The notes under the pieces were generated by a model. It was not told the origin of the DNA, made no database searches, and saw nothing but the letters and a program-made list of their open reading frames with translations. From positions 1 through 47,504 of IMG/VR virus record IMGVR_UViG_3300035703_000142: a stretch of DNA of 47,504 nt. One strand, written 5' to 3'. Origin of the DNA: a virus. Shown one piece after another: positions 7,031-15,252 of this stretch (position 1 is its first letter; each line of letters opens with the position of its first letter). The translations under genes and the position numbers were made by a program.

Positions 7031-7327
7031 CTATTCAGCTCGCTGGGACGCGGTATCACGCCGAAGGCGCTCAGCCACCAGCTGCGCGTACCCAGCGATG
7101 TCATGCCAGCTGTCGTCGTAGTCCGCGTCGCCGTTAATGATTCGCCCGATTTTGTGGAAAACCATGTCGAGCGCCTCCTGTTGGTCATCAGCGAGCGTCT
7201 TGCCCCGAATAGCCAACTCATCACCCACGACACGTTTCAAACGCATCGTCACCGTCGCATGTCCAACGAAGTCGCCGTAGCGCTCCCCCCGATGCTTGAG
7301 GGTGCTGTTTAGATCGGTGCCGCTCAT
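7031..7327 (-). CDS. Conserved phage protein, DUF6378-like, 98 aa
   Basis: The segment RGERYGDFVGHATVTMRLKR and the core QQEALDMVFHKIGRIINGDA with YDDSWHDIAGYAQLVAERL match the pattern I associate with a small family common in siphophages (QxEALDMxxxKIxRIxNGDxxxxDxWxDIAGYA). Its function is not established; the family is often linked to nucleotide metabolism genes. It sits in an overlapping operon between dcd-linked genes, ending at TAG 7031-7033. Confidence 0.8.
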   Translation of the reverse strand: MSGTDLNSTLKHRGERYGDFVGHATVTMRLKRVVGDELAIRGKTLADDQQEALDMVFHKIGRIINGDADYDDSWHDIAGYAQLVAERLRRDTASQRAE

Positions 7328-7671
7328 ACCGCCGGCTCCTCATTCAACCGCGCCGCTTCTGCCCGCAGGTACTCCTGAAACAGCCCGGTATAGCTGTGAT
7401 TCCCCTCTTCATACCGCTTGCTGCAGTCGTACAACCAATCCAGGAAGTCCTGCCGCTGCTGCTGTTCGACGGGATCACACGGGTTCTTCATGACCTCGAA
7501 ATCGGAAGAGTTGGAAAGGATTGGCAGGACAACCTTCAGCACAAAAAAGGCCACAGCCCCCATGCGCCTCGGGTCATCGAGCGTCAGCTCATTGAACGCT
7601 CGTTGCCAGTAGATGTCCGCGCATTGCCTGAGCACCCGCGCATCCAGAGCAGACCGCACCATCCGCCTCAC
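7324..7671 (-). CDS. Hypothetical protein, 115 aa
   Basis: A helical protein: MRRMVRSALDARVLRQCADI, then AFFVLKVVLPILSN (one hydrophobic stretch, probably a buried helix), and RQDFLDWLYDCSKRYEEG. It overlaps both neighbours by four bases, the sign of a translationally coupled operon with dcd upstream. No domain recognised. Confidence 0.7.
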   Translation of the reverse strand: MRRMVRSALDARVLRQCADIYWQRAFNELTLDDPRRMGAVAFFVLKVVLPILSNSSDFEVMKNPCDPVEQQQRQDFLDWLYDCSKRYEEGNHSYTGLFQEYLRAEAARLNEEPAV

Positions 7672-8249
7672 ACCCTAGCCGTCACGACGCGTTCAGGTTG
7701 CCCCTGGTACTTCCCCGACCGCGTCGAGTAGCACACCTCGCACGGATCCCCCTCGAGGAACAGCAACTGACAAATCCCCTCGTTGGCGTACAACCTGCAG
7801 TCCGCCCCCGAGCTGTTGCTGAACTCCAGCGTCAGATACCCCTGCCACCCCGCCTCCGCCGGCGTGGTGTTAACGATGATCCCCATCCTCGCGTAAGTGC
7901 TTTTACCTACCGCCACCCCCGTGACGTTCGACGGCATATTCAGCCGCTCCATCGCCACCCCAAGGCCATACGAATGCGCCGGCAGGATGAAGAACTCCCC
8001 TCGCTGATCCCGCCGCAACTCAACCTCCTCGAGGTTGTCCTCGTTGAAGCATTTGGGGTCCATGATCGTTCCCGGCACATGCCGAAACACCAAGAACTGC
8101 TTAGGCGACAGCCGCAGGTCATACCCATACGAGCTTGTGCCGTAACTGATCACCGAGCCGCCACTCGTCGTCCGCACCAACGCCGGCACAAACGGCTCGA
8201 TCATCCCGGACAGTCCCCTCGACTTGATCCAGACATCGTTCATGAGCAT
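7668..8249 (-). CDS. dcd: dCTP deaminase / dUTPase-fold protein
   Basis: From ATG 8249 the protein has 193 residues. AAGGAG lies eight bases upstream, favouring this start over a later ATG at 8243. Motifs fit the trimeric dUTPase/dCTP-deaminase fold: ISYGTSSYGYDLRLSP near the N-terminus, PAHSYGLGVAMERLNMP, VGKSTYARMGIIVNTTPAEAG and GYLTLEFSNSS near the active-site barrel. The Glu in PAEAGWQG is the candidate catalytic base of a deaminase, which argues against a plain dUTPase. It would convert dCTP to dUTP, feeding ThyX (17446). Confidence 0.88.
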   Translation of the reverse strand: MLMNDVWIKSRGLSGMIEPFVPALVRTTSGGSVISYGTSSYGYDLRLSPKQFLVFRHVPGTIMDPKCFNEDNLEEVELRRDQRGEFFILPAHSYGLGVAMERLNMPSNVTGVAVGKSTYARMGIIVNTTPAEAGWQGYLTLEFSNSSGADCRLYANEGICQLLFLEGDPCEVCYSTRSGKYQGQPERVVTARV

Positions 8250-8401
8250 TGGGCTCTCTCCTTCAGCCAAGCGGTCATCAGTTGATTTGCTTTGGGTTCT
8301 ACGAGGTGCCAGCTACTCACCACACCCGTCTGATCCCCAACTTTCACTCGAACGCAGCCGTCTTCTAACGACTCCGTTTCAACGGGAGGCAACTCAGTCA
8401 T
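8240..8401 (-). CDS. Small hypothetical protein, 53 aa
   Basis: An ORF from ATG 8401 to TGA 8240: MTELPPVETESLEDGCVRV, then KVGDQTGVVSSWHLVEPKA, ending KERAQCS. It overlaps the dcd start by ten bases and the 3' end of the upstream gene by eight, so it is an integral operon member. Beta-rich start, helical end. Function unknown. Confidence 0.65.
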   Translation of the reverse strand: MTELPPVETESLEDGCVRVKVGDQTGVVSSWHLVEPKANQLMTAWLKERAQCS

Positions 8402-8717
8402 GTGCCTCCTCCGACATCACAAGCCGCATCGAACACTCCTGTGCAAAACGCAGGTCTTTCATCGCCTCTGGAAAGCCCAGCGAGCACCCATAGCCTGCCC
8501 AGAAATTGCAGTCTGTGCACACCGCCCCGTCGACGGAATAGTGACCACACTCACGTCTCGGCAACTGCGGAGCCACCCTGCGGTAGGACTTACCCGAGCG
8601 CACATGGTTAACCGCCTGGCGACTAACCCCCAAGCGCTGAGCCACAACCCCATCACTCTCCTCACATTGAAGGATGTAGATCACATCGGACGGCCGAAGC
8701 CTGTTTTTAGGTGCCAT
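8394..8717 (-). CDS. Helix-turn-helix protein with Cys cluster, 107 aa
   Basis: The start is ATG 8717, with GGAG six bases upstream. Residues about 8-45 look like a helix-turn-helix of the type found beside HNH enzymes (SDVIYILQCEESDGVVAQRL then GVSRQAVNHVRSGKSYRRVA). The second half has six Cys (ECGHYSVDGAVCTDCNFWAG, YGCSLGF, QECSMR), suggesting a zinc or Fe-S site, but no HNH nuclease. It is a candidate DNA-binding regulator or a nuclease fragment; function not assigned. Confidence 0.7.
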   Translation of the reverse strand: MAPKNRLRPSDVIYILQCEESDGVVAQRLGVSRQAVNHVRSGKSYRRVAPQLPRRECGHYSVDGAVCTDCNFWAGYGCSLGFPEAMKDLRFAQECSMRLVMSEEAHD

Positions 8718-8964
8718 CAAAGACTCCTACAACCGAGCATTCGGCCATCGGCCAACGGTTCTTCGCATATTTCAGCGCATCCCGCTTGCTTGCGGCCGGC
8801 AAGATCGCGGTCATCGGCTTGGCGGTTGTGAACCGCACCACGACCCGATACATCCTCGTTTTCTGTCCCGGCTTCGGCCTCGAAACCCCCTCACCAAGAT
8901 TCGCCTGCTCGTGCTCCGGCAACCGCCACTGCAACACCGCGTTGTCCATCGCAGCCCGTTTCAT
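8707..8964 (-). CDS. Hypothetical protein after DNA polymerase, 85 aa
   Basis: ATG 8964 overlaps the polymerase stop in ATGA form. The centre has alternating strands and helices (MYRVVVRFTTAKPMTAILPA then SKRDALKYAKNRWP) and the end is VVGVFDGT. It is translationally coupled to the polymerase, so a replication-linked role is possible, but no family is recognised. Confidence 0.65.
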   Translation of the reverse strand: MKRAAMDNAVLQWRLPEHEQANLGEGVSRPKPGQKTRMYRVVVRFTTAKPMTAILPAASKRDALKYAKNRWPMAECSVVGVFDGT

Positions 8965-10820
8965 TTGCACTCACCCCACGACGGACCAAAACCACCCTCA
9001 CCTGTGAGCCTCACCTTGTCTCCAAGGATCGAGCGCCCCGCATCCTCCATCTCCGCGAGCATCATCGACTTGATCTCCTCGGCATCCTGCGGTCTGCACT
9101 CCACCAGGAAGGAGTCATGCACCGTGGCCACCAACTTGGCCCCCTCGTACCTCCCCAGCCTCCGGTGAATCTCAATTAGCGCGGCCTTCGCAATATCAGC
9201 CCCCGTCCCCTGCACAACATTGTTGGCCTGCGTCGTCACCTTGTTGTCCTTCTCGGCCAAATAACGACGACGACCAATCACCGTCCGCACGTCATCCCCA
9301 GCGACAGCCCGCCCCTCGCACTTCTCGTGCCACTTCTTAAATGCCGGGTACGCCGCGTGCCACAAGTCATAGAAGTTGGCAGCTTCCTTCATCGAGATGA
9401 AGACCCCAACAGTCGCGAAGTAGTTGCACAGCCCTCGGTGATGCGACCCATACAGCAAACCGAAGTTCGCCGACTTAGCCGCCTGCCGATGCGACTTAGT
9501 CACGTCGGCTTCATCCACTCCATACATCAACGACGCCGTAACGGTGTGAACGTCTTTACCGCTATTGAACGCATCAAGCATCTTCTGCTCACCCGCCAAA
9601 GCAGCCGCAATCCTCAACTCCATCGCGGAGAAATCCACCTCCACAAACACAAATTCCTCGGGCGCTCTAAACGCACAACGAAACGCAGGATCCCTAGGAA
9701 TGTTTTGCAGATTCGGACTACTCGACGACCAGCGACCCGTACCTGTGCCCAGCGGCATAAACCGAGCACGGATACGGTGATCAGGGTCCGCGTGCTCGGT
9801 CAGCTTCTGCGCCATCCCATAGCGCTTCTCCACGTTCTTGTAGCTGCGGTACATCCGCACCAACTCGTCACTCTGAAAACGAGCCAGCACCTTTTTATCG
9901 AGCGACCCCTTACCGGCATCATCAACCGGCTCGATACCCAACGAGTTGAAGTATTTGAGCACCTGCTGGGCTGAGTTCAGATTGAAGCCCGCGTACTTCT
10001 TAGTGCCCAGGCGAATCGAGCCACTGTCCTTGATCCTCGTATTGAACTGCCCGTCCTCTTCCCTCGGCAGCCCGTCCAACCCATCGTCCTGCAGCCGCCC
10101 ATCGAGCGTCTCCAAGAAACAGGACCGGCATTGTTCCACCTCCCTCTCGTAGATCTCGAGAGTCTCCCCAATGGCGTTGGGATCGAGGCGCATTCCCGTC
10201 GCCTCCATCTCCACCGTCGCCGGAATCAGCGCACACTCGAGGCGATACACATTCCAGAGCTCCTGTGCCTTCAGCTTCTTGTGTAGAACCCGACCGGCCT
10301 TGATCGTCCAACGCACGTCATCCATGGCGTAGGCGATCTCTTCGTCGGTGAGCTTCGCCTCCATCCAGTTGTTGGTCTGCAGCGTCTTATCCAAGACGTG
10401 AGCACACTCGCGCTTCACGATGGCGGCGAGGTTGCATTTGATGTTGGCCCGCCCGTTGTAGACGATCTGCGACGCCAGCATCGTGTCGTAAAACGTCGGC
10501 ACATGCGCCACCGACGGCTTACCGCCGAGATAGATCCCACACCCGAGCATCACCCGGTAGTCAAACGCCAGGTTTTGCCCCGTCACCTCGATGTCCGAGC
10601 GCTGCAGCATCTCACCGACCAGCTCGCGCTCCGCCTCACCCATCTCGAGGGTGTCGCAATAGAACTCGAACTCGTCGCCCTTGCAGAACTGCAGCAAGCG
10701 CACATAGTTCCACCCCTTAAACGAATCCGGCGCCATCGCCGTCTCCGTGTCAAAGCAGAACGCCTTCCCCAACCGCTCGAACTTCCGCTCGAGTTCCTTT
10801 GTCGTGAGCAACGCAGTCAT
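8961..10820 (-). CDS. polA: Family A DNA polymerase with 3'-5' exonuclease
   Basis: A 619-residue protein from ATG 10820, which overlaps the upstream stop (ATGA). The exonuclease domain has CFDTET (Asp24, Glu26), NLAFDYR (Asp87) and YAMDD (Tyr164, Asp168). The polymerase domain has RWSSSSPNLQNIPR (364-376), motif A DFSAMELR (396-403), motif B RQAAKSANFGLLYG (445-458, Phe retained) and motif C VHDSF (567-571). All catalytic residues are present. There is no 5'-3' exonuclease domain, as in T7-type phage polymerases. It is the replicative polymerase, heading an operon with dcd. Confidence 0.96.
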   Translation of the reverse strand: MTALLTTKELERKFERLGKAFCFDTETAMAPDSFKGWNYVRLLQFCKGDEFEFYCDTLEMGEAERELVGEMLQRSDIEVTGQNLAFDYRVMLGCGIYLGGKPSVAHVPTFYDTMLASQIVYNGRANIKCNLAAIVKRECAHVLDKTLQTNNWMEAKLTDEEIAYAMDDVRWTIKAGRVLHKKLKAQELWNVYRLECALIPATVEMEATGMRLDPNAIGETLEIYEREVEQCRSCFLETLDGRLQDDGLDGLPREEDGQFNTRIKDSGSIRLGTKKYAGFNLNSAQQVLKYFNSLGIEPVDDAGKGSLDKKVLARFQSDELVRMYRSYKNVEKRYGMAQKLTEHADPDHRIRARFMPLGTGTGRWSSSSPNLQNIPRDPAFRCAFRAPEEFVFVEVDFSAMELRIAAALAGEQKMLDAFNSGKDVHTVTASLMYGVDEADVTKSHRQAAKSANFGLLYGSHHRGLCNYFATVGVFISMKEAANFYDLWHAAYPAFKKWHEKCEGRAVAGDDVRTVIGRRRYLAEKDNKVTTQANNVVQGTGADIAKAALIEIHRRLGRYEGAKLVATVHDSFLVECRPQDAEEIKSMMLAEMEDAGRSILGDKVRLTGEGGFGPSWGECK

Positions 10821-11101
10821 TCCGCCTCCAGACCGCACGTAACGCCGTTGCGTAGCATCTCGCCGAAAAAGGTTTCGTCCTGCATCGACGTCAGATACTC
10901 GCAGTCCTGCAGGATCAACACCAACAGCTCAGGACTGACACTCCTGCCGTACCGAGCAAGCAGGTACCGGCGGATCTCATCTCGTCGGTCCCCCCACAAC
11001 CGCCACGCGGCCTCGATGTCCTCCACGAAGTGGAGATCACCCTGCCTGAGGGGATTCCACGTCACGGGCCTCGACCCGCAATTACCAACGCATGAACCCA
11101 T
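10817..11101 (-). CDS. Hypothetical protein upstream of polymerase, 94 aa
   Basis: I chose ATG 11101 (MGSCVGNCGSRPVTWNPLRQ), preceded by AGAGGG, over an upstream start at 11248 that would run through the divergent promoter region. The remainder is helical (DLHFVEDIEAAWRLWGDRRD, IRRYLLARYGRSVSPELLVL) with an acidic end. It is coupled to the polymerase by ATGA. Function unknown. Confidence 0.65.
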   Translation of the reverse strand: MGSCVGNCGSRPVTWNPLRQGDLHFVEDIEAAWRLWGDRRDEIRRYLLARYGRSVSPELLVLILQDCEYLTSMQDETFFGEMLRNGVTCGLEAE

Positions 11102-11210
11102 AGGACCCTCTGAGCTACGTGAGTAAGTATGCCCTTCAGCGTCCACCTCGTCAAGTAGTTCGCGGAGCCGTAGGCCCTCCCTAGCCTGTGGCCAGGACTG
11201 AAAAACCAGC

Positions 11211-11519
11211 GTGCGCAGGGCCCTGATCGCGGAAACCCACCTGATCACCCGCCGCTCCTTCCGTGACCAAATCCACCTGCACTGGGACTACCGGTGCGGG
11301 TACTGCGACGAGCCCCTCGGCCGCACCCCCACCCTCGATCACGTTCACCCCAAAGCCCTCGGCGGCCCCACCGAACGCCACAACCTCGTCAGCTGCTGCC
11401 TCCGCTGTCAGAGCTCCAAGGGCAGTCGCCCCTGGCTCGAGTGGTTCCGCGCCCAGCCCTTCCACTGCGGCCTCCGCGAAGCCGCCATCACCCACTGGCT
11501 AGCCGCTTCCGTTCCCTGA
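11211..11519 (+). CDS. HNH endonuclease
   Basis: A 102-residue protein from GTG 11211. It has the zinc-binding HNH core: CGYCDEPLGRTPTLDHVHPK, with the DH of the first catalytic motif, then GGPTERHNLVSCCLRCQSSKG, with the central Asn-Leu-Val and the second Cys pair. Four Cys frame the metal site, as in McrA/5-methylcytosine-type and phage HNH proteins. It runs against the direction of the neighbouring replication genes and overlaps the convergent gene by 32 bases, which fits a free-standing homing nuclease. Packaging-type HNH genes normally sit near terL, so that role is less likely. Confidence 0.88.
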   Translation: MRRALIAETHLITRRSFRDQIHLHWDYRCGYCDEPLGRTPTLDHVHPKALGGPTERHNLVSCCLRCQSSKGSRPWLEWFRAQPFHCGLREAAITHWLAASVP

Positions 11520-11790
11520 GCTCAAAGAACCCCTCGAGGTCCGGCTCCGCCTCCATCAGCTTCCTGGCGTACAGCGCCGTGAAGTTGTTGTTCAAGCGAT
11601 ACGTCCCCGCACTCGACGTCGTCGCCAGCGCCTCCTCGAACCGCAGCACCTCGTAGAGGGCCTTAATCCCCCACCGCTGCACCCCCCGCACTTTCAAGCG
11701 GAACGCCAACCGCTTCAGCCGCTCATAGACGTGGGGATTGTCCCGGTGGAACTCCTCGAAAGCGAGGAGGTGCTTCTCACTCACCCTCAC
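11488..11790 (-). CDS. Conserved phage protein, about 100 aa
   Basis: I favour GTG 11790 as start; an ATG at 11817 would make the operator-like element at 11794-11813 coding. The core FEEFHRDNPHVYERLKRLAF, RGVQRWGIKALYEVLRFE and YRLNNNFTALYARKLME with PDLEGFFELRERKR matches a small protein I recall as widespread in siphophages. Its biochemical role is not established. It lies downstream of the primase-helicase on the same strand, with the putative origin between them. Confidence 0.78.
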   Translation of the reverse strand: MRVSEKHLLAFEEFHRDNPHVYERLKRLAFRLKVRGVQRWGIKALYEVLRFEEALATTSSAGTYRLNNNFTALYARKLMEAEPDLEGFFELRERKRLASG

Positions 11791-11793
11791 CCG

Positions 11794-11813
11794 ACCTAGC
11801 TGCGTAACTACGC
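11794..11813. promoter_or_regulatory. ACCTAG-type operator, copy A
   Basis: ACCTAGCTGCGTAACTACGC differs by one base from the element inside the terL promoter (23143-23162). It sits just upstream of the minus-strand gene ending at 11488. Confidence 0.6.
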
Positions 11814-11935
11814 GCAAGCCTAACGCGACCTACTCGAGGTGGTCAGGTCGCGCGCGTGCGCGTAGACCGAACCCGATTACGAGAAAGTGCCCAAACCCCT
11901 GTGAGCGACTGGCGTTTGCCCTCGTAATGGGGGGT

Positions 11936-12040
11936 GTACGAGGTACGAGAAACGAGTGGGGTGAATTCTCGTACTCTCGTACTTTGAAAGTACGAGGGTA
12001 AATCCCTTGGTACGAGAGGGGTTTAGTTAGTTTCTCGTAC
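11936..12040. repeat. GTACGAG iteron cluster, candidate replication origin
   Basis: Seven exact copies of GTACGAG occur in 105 bp. Direct copies start at 11936, 11943, 11990 and 12010; inverted copies start at 11968, 11976 and 12034. Copies at 11976 and 11990 form a near-perfect dyad (CTCGTACTTT, one base, AAAGTACGAG). Variants lie at 11877 and 11921. The cluster is at the 3' end of the primase-helicase gene, in A/T-richer DNA, the usual setting of an iteron origin bound by an initiator or helicase loader. The last copy lies inside the helicase coding end. An alternative is a repressor site array. Confidence 0.7.
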
Positions 12041-14365
12041 TTTCTCTCTCACCCCCCGCATGAGGGACTCGTAAACGAAGGGAGCCCCCCTCACGCCTCC
12101 CTTCATGCGTCTTATGAGTCCCGCCTCCTTGGCCTTCACCAGGGCCTTCTCGATGGCAGCCTGGCTGTACTCCGACCCAATCAAGTCGCAAAGCGACGCC
12201 CTCGAGTGGGGTCCCGTCGTGTCGATGAGGTTGACGACCCGATCCATGCACGTACCCCCCGTCCTGGCCTCCCGCTCGTAGAACTCCAGGATTTTGAAGA
12301 CATCGGAGGTGCGGTCCAGCCGGCACAGAAGCTTCTGATCCACCCCTCGGTTTTTGGAGCCGGGGGCGATGAGGCGATCCGTCGCCGCGTTGAGGCCATT
12401 GGCCTGGCACTGCTCCTCGGAGGGTTTCTGCACCCGCCACACACTCGAGCACGCCGCCTCAATCGCGGTGGAGCCACGGATCGCGCCCCCTTTGTTGAGG
12501 TGGTGGAGGACGAAGAAGGAGACGGGCTGATCCAGCACCAACTGCTGCAACTCGTAGAGCGGGTTGGCGACCGCCGCCGAGTTCTCGTCGATCCCCGTCG
12601 TGCGGTTACACGACGCCAAGCTGTCGATCACGACGAGGTCGGGCTTGAAGCGTCGGATCCTGCGCTCCAGCGCCGTCACCATCGTCCACTGAAAGCCGGG
12701 CCAATAGTCGAGCGCCCCGCGCTCCCACAGGGCCGCGTACCCACCCCCCTCGTCGACCGCCATGAGTCCGGCGTTGACGAGCACGTCGCGAAAGTCCACG
12801 TCGTTGGTATCGGAGCTGACCCAAAGGACGCGGCCCTTCTGCACCGGCCGCTGCCGCCCCTTCACCTCGATGCTCCTCCCCTCGATGACGTGGCGCGCCA
12901 GCGCCCCGCAGAAGGAGGTCTTACCGGAGCCTCCGGCCCCCGCGAGGACGTAGACCGCGGCCTTTTGCACCAAGCCCGGCAGCAGGTACTCGCGCCCCGG
13001 CAACCCACACAAATCCTCGGGGGTCCTGATGCCGGTTCTCTCTTGCAGCGTGGCCTGTTTGTGCGCGGCCCAGATCCCAAGGATGTCCGTCACGTTCCTG
13101 CCGTACTCGCGCGCAATCTCCTGCAGTTTGAAGGTGATCAAGCTCGCGTTCTCGGCGTTCTGCTCGTACGTCTCCTCCATCGCGTGAATCAGCTGCGCGT
13201 GCCGCATCGCCGCCGCATCCGACCGCGCCTGCTGCACCACCCCCTCGATGGCCTCCCGCTGCCCCTCGGGAAACCGTTTGCGCTCGGGATCGTTCTGCTC
13301 CGCCAACCAAAACAGGGTCCCCGGCGTCACCGGCCGCCCCTGCCGCCCCCCATCCCGCTTAAACGTCTCCCACTGCCGCTCCAAATACGCCTCCGCCCGC
13401 CCCGACTCCCACTCGTCGGCGTAATCCGTATCCCGCCTCGACCACTCCCGCCACAACCCGCGCCCCACCTCATCCGGCAGCCGGTAGTGAATCGCCATCC
13501 CCACCGTCAACCAAAACTTCCTCGGCGTCACCCCCTCGGCCTCGAGCGACTCCGGCAGCGTCCCCTGCGGCGGAATCCACTGCAGCTGCCTGCGAATGAA
13601 CTCCGCCGCCTCCTCGTCGCTTTGGTTATCGCAAAACGACGCAAACAGTTTCCCCAGCGCCTGCGAGAACGACGTGTCCTTCACCGCCCGCCCCCGCATC
13701 TCCTCGATCACCCAGTGAGGTGCCTCCGGCACCTCACCTAAGTCACCGATCAAGCGATACACCCCCTCGGGGTAGGTCCCACACGAGCTGCCGGGGTACA
13801 CCCCCTCGATGACGGCGATGTTCCCGTGCCACAGGATCTGGTACGACCCTGCATCCACCTCGTGCAGGCCGTCCCACTCGCTCTCGGGCACGCGGAAGAA
13901 CTGTTTGAAGCACGTCCCCGCCGGCTTCCTCGAGGTGACATACGGCTTCTGCCGACTAAAGCCATGCGTGTGCTCAAGGGTGCGGAACGCCTCGGGCACG
14001 TCGATATCGAGACAGCACAACCCCGAATCCGGCCCCAGCGCCACGGCCACCGCTCCAAAGTCCTCCGGCCGCTTCTTCAACAGCACCTCGCACTGCGCCG
14101 GCGTCCTGCGCTTATACGGCCCGCCAAACGGCGACTTTCCCCGGTGCTCCTGCCCACTCGGCGACACGGTCCCCTTGCGGTACACGACGTTGAACCACGG
14201 CCGATCCGGCAACCGCCTCACCGCCCGCACCAGCTCCCCCGCCCCCGCGCCCCCCGCGCCTAGCGGCGCGGGGATCGCGTCCAACTCAGCACTCGCAGCC
14301 CCCGCGCCTTCCGGCGCGGCTGCCGACGTCACACCCTCGGTCGCCGGGACTTGATTCCCTTCCAT
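12023..14365 (-). CDS. Primase-polymerase / RecA-fold helicase fusion
   Basis: A 780-residue replication protein. Residues about 45-225 resemble bifunctional primase-polymerases: LCCLDIDVPEAF (metal-binding Asp120, Asp122), later KQFFRVP and a candidate His180 in LWHGN. Residues about 235-360 look like the PriCT-type connector. Residues 470-680 are a RecA/RepA-like ATPase: Walker A GAGGSGKTS (476-484), Walker B DLVVIDS (576-582) and a sensor-like HHLNKGGAIRGS. The last 60 residues look like a winged helix (SRASLCDLIGSEYSQAAIEK). The N-terminal 45 residues are Ala/Gly-rich, encoded partly by short palindromes at 14244-14320. It should prime and unwind at the nearby iterons. Confidence 0.9.
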   Translation of the reverse strand: MEGNQVPATEGVTSAAAPEGAGAASAELDAIPAPLGAGGAGAGELVRAVRRLPDRPWFNVVYRKGTVSPSGQEHRGKSPFGGPYKRRTPAQCEVLLKKRPEDFGAVAVALGPDSGLCCLDIDVPEAFRTLEHTHGFSRQKPYVTSRKPAGTCFKQFFRVPESEWDGLHEVDAGSYQILWHGNIAVIEGVYPGSSCGTYPEGVYRLIGDLGEVPEAPHWVIEEMRGRAVKDTSFSQALGKLFASFCDNQSDEEAAEFIRRQLQWIPPQGTLPESLEAEGVTPRKFWLTVGMAIHYRLPDEVGRGLWREWSRRDTDYADEWESGRAEAYLERQWETFKRDGGRQGRPVTPGTLFWLAEQNDPERKRFPEGQREAIEGVVQQARSDAAAMRHAQLIHAMEETYEQNAENASLITFKLQEIAREYGRNVTDILGIWAAHKQATLQERTGIRTPEDLCGLPGREYLLPGLVQKAAVYVLAGAGGSGKTSFCGALARHVIEGRSIEVKGRQRPVQKGRVLWVSSDTNDVDFRDVLVNAGLMAVDEGGGYAALWERGALDYWPGFQWTMVTALERRIRRFKPDLVVIDSLASCNRTTGIDENSAAVANPLYELQQLVLDQPVSFFVLHHLNKGGAIRGSTAIEAACSSVWRVQKPSEEQCQANGLNAATDRLIAPGSKNRGVDQKLLCRLDRTSDVFKILEFYEREARTGGTCMDRVVNLIDTTGPHSRASLCDLIGSEYSQAAIEKALVKAKEAGLIRRMKGGVRGAPFVYESLMRGVREKVRETN
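14244..14320. repeat. Small REP-like palindromes inside primase 5' end
   Basis: CCCCGCGCC-TAG-CGGCGCGGGG-type dyads lie at about 14246-14266 and, less perfectly, at 14300-14320. They encode the Ala/Gly linker of the primase. The same arms recur at the stop of the nuclease gene (17137-17156). They look like mobile mini-palindromes. Confidence 0.5.
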
Positions 14366-14376
14366 CTGAAGACATT

Positions 14377-14406
14377 GCGTAGATCGCGCCTACGCGATCA
14401 CGTAGG
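14377..14406. promoter_or_regulatory. Overlapping operator dyads between divergent units
   Basis: Three dyads overlap: GCGTAG/CTACGC (14377-14395), GATCGCG/CGCGATC (14382-14399) and CCTACG-N6-CGTAGG (14389-14406). The last half-site pair, with the same 6-base gap, recurs at 27117-27134. They lie between the primase start (14365, minus) and the HTH-like gene (14471, plus). A regulator could use this site to control both directions. 14407-14470 holds further related TACG motifs and nothing coding. Confidence 0.6.
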
Positions 14407-14470
14407 CCCGACGCAACGTAGCAGCTGTGCTAGATACGTGAGTAACTACATACGCAAGTAACCCCCCCTC

Positions 14471-15151
14471 GTGCACTACGCCAACCCAAACGACTCCGTC
14501 GACCTCGGCCGCAACCAACTCCAGACGTTGTGGCGTCGCTGCTCCCGCCAACGCGGCATGACCCAACCCAAGTGGATCAAGCTCGCCGCCGCCATCTTTC
14601 CCGGCCCCCAACACCTCCACTCCTCGCAGATCGGCGGCCTCGCCACCGGCAAGATGCGCGACCCCTCCCCCAAGTGCCTCCTCGTCCTCGGCCTCCTCAA
14701 CCTCTCCCTCGCCGCGTCGGCTCTCCGCGCCGACGGCTCCCGCGTCTACCCGGACGTTGACGCCCCCCGCTTCCCCGACAGCCTCCGCTACATCTGGCTC
14801 GGCCTGGACCCCATGGTTGGCCCTTCGGGCCAACCCCTCGGCCCTGCAGAGCTCTTCCTCGTGGCGACGGGCCAACTCGACCTCCACCTCGACACCACCC
14901 GCGAGATCCCCATGGACCTCGAGGACGAGTACAGCGCCCGCCTCGGCCGTCACCTCCGCCTCGGCCTGGCCGCCCTCGGCCGCGACTTCCTGAGCGAAAT
15001 GCCCGAGCTCCGCACCACCGCCCCCTCGTTGGAGCCCCTGCTGATGGGCCGCACGGTCCCCGGCGACACGATCCTCGCCGACCTCCCGGCCCTGGCCCAG
15101 CTGATCAACACCACCGACAGCGACCTCTGGGCCCGCCTGACCGACGCCTAA
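14471..15151 (+). CDS. Putative HTH regulator, 226 aa
   Basis: Starts at GTG 14471. Residues about 15-75 read as a Cro/CI-like helix-turn-helix module (NQLQTLWRRCSRQRGMTQPK, then HSSQIGGLATGKMRDPSPK with the recognition-helix-like QIGGLATGK). The remaining 150 residues are helical and acidic with no recognised domain; a dimerisation or sensing role is possible. It lies beside the densest operator cluster of the genome, the usual position of an autoregulated repressor. A hairpin encoded by GGCCCTTCGGGCC occurs at 14818-14830. The regulator call is inference from a weak motif and position. Confidence 0.55.
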   Translation: MHYANPNDSVDLGRNQLQTLWRRCSRQRGMTQPKWIKLAAAIFPGPQHLHSSQIGGLATGKMRDPSPKCLLVLGLLNLSLAASALRADGSRVYPDVDAPRFPDSLRYIWLGLDPMVGPSGQPLGPAELFLVATGQLDLHLDTTREIPMDLEDEYSARLGRHLRLGLAALGRDFLSEMPELRTTAPSLEPLLMGRTVPGDTILADLPALAQLINTTDSDLWARLTDA

Positions 15152-15165
15152 CCCAACCCCAGTGT

Positions 15166-15189
15166 GTAGTTACGCGCCTAGGTATAGTG
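15166..15189 (+). promoter_or_regulatory. Inverted ACCTAG-type operator followed by TATAGT
   Basis: GTAGTTACGCGCCTAGGTA (15166-15184) is the reverse complement of the ACCTAG-NN-GCGTA-NN-TAC element. It runs directly into TATAGT (15183-15188), a good -10 box. No clear -35 box. It probably drives the RHH gene at 15253. Confidence 0.55.
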
Positions 15190-15252
15190 GACACACGTAA
15201 CACCGCCGGCAGCGCCGGCGCCCTCGGCGTGACCCTCCCCGCATCCCGTCCC

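Noticed and set aside
10817-11248. Longer 143-residue form of the gene before polA
   Set aside because: The extra N-terminus would run through the divergent promoter gap and into the HNH gene start.
12206-13741. Plus-strand frame opposite the primase-helicase
   Set aside because: Repetitive Arg/Pro/Leu shadow without motifs; the minus strand has Walker A/B.
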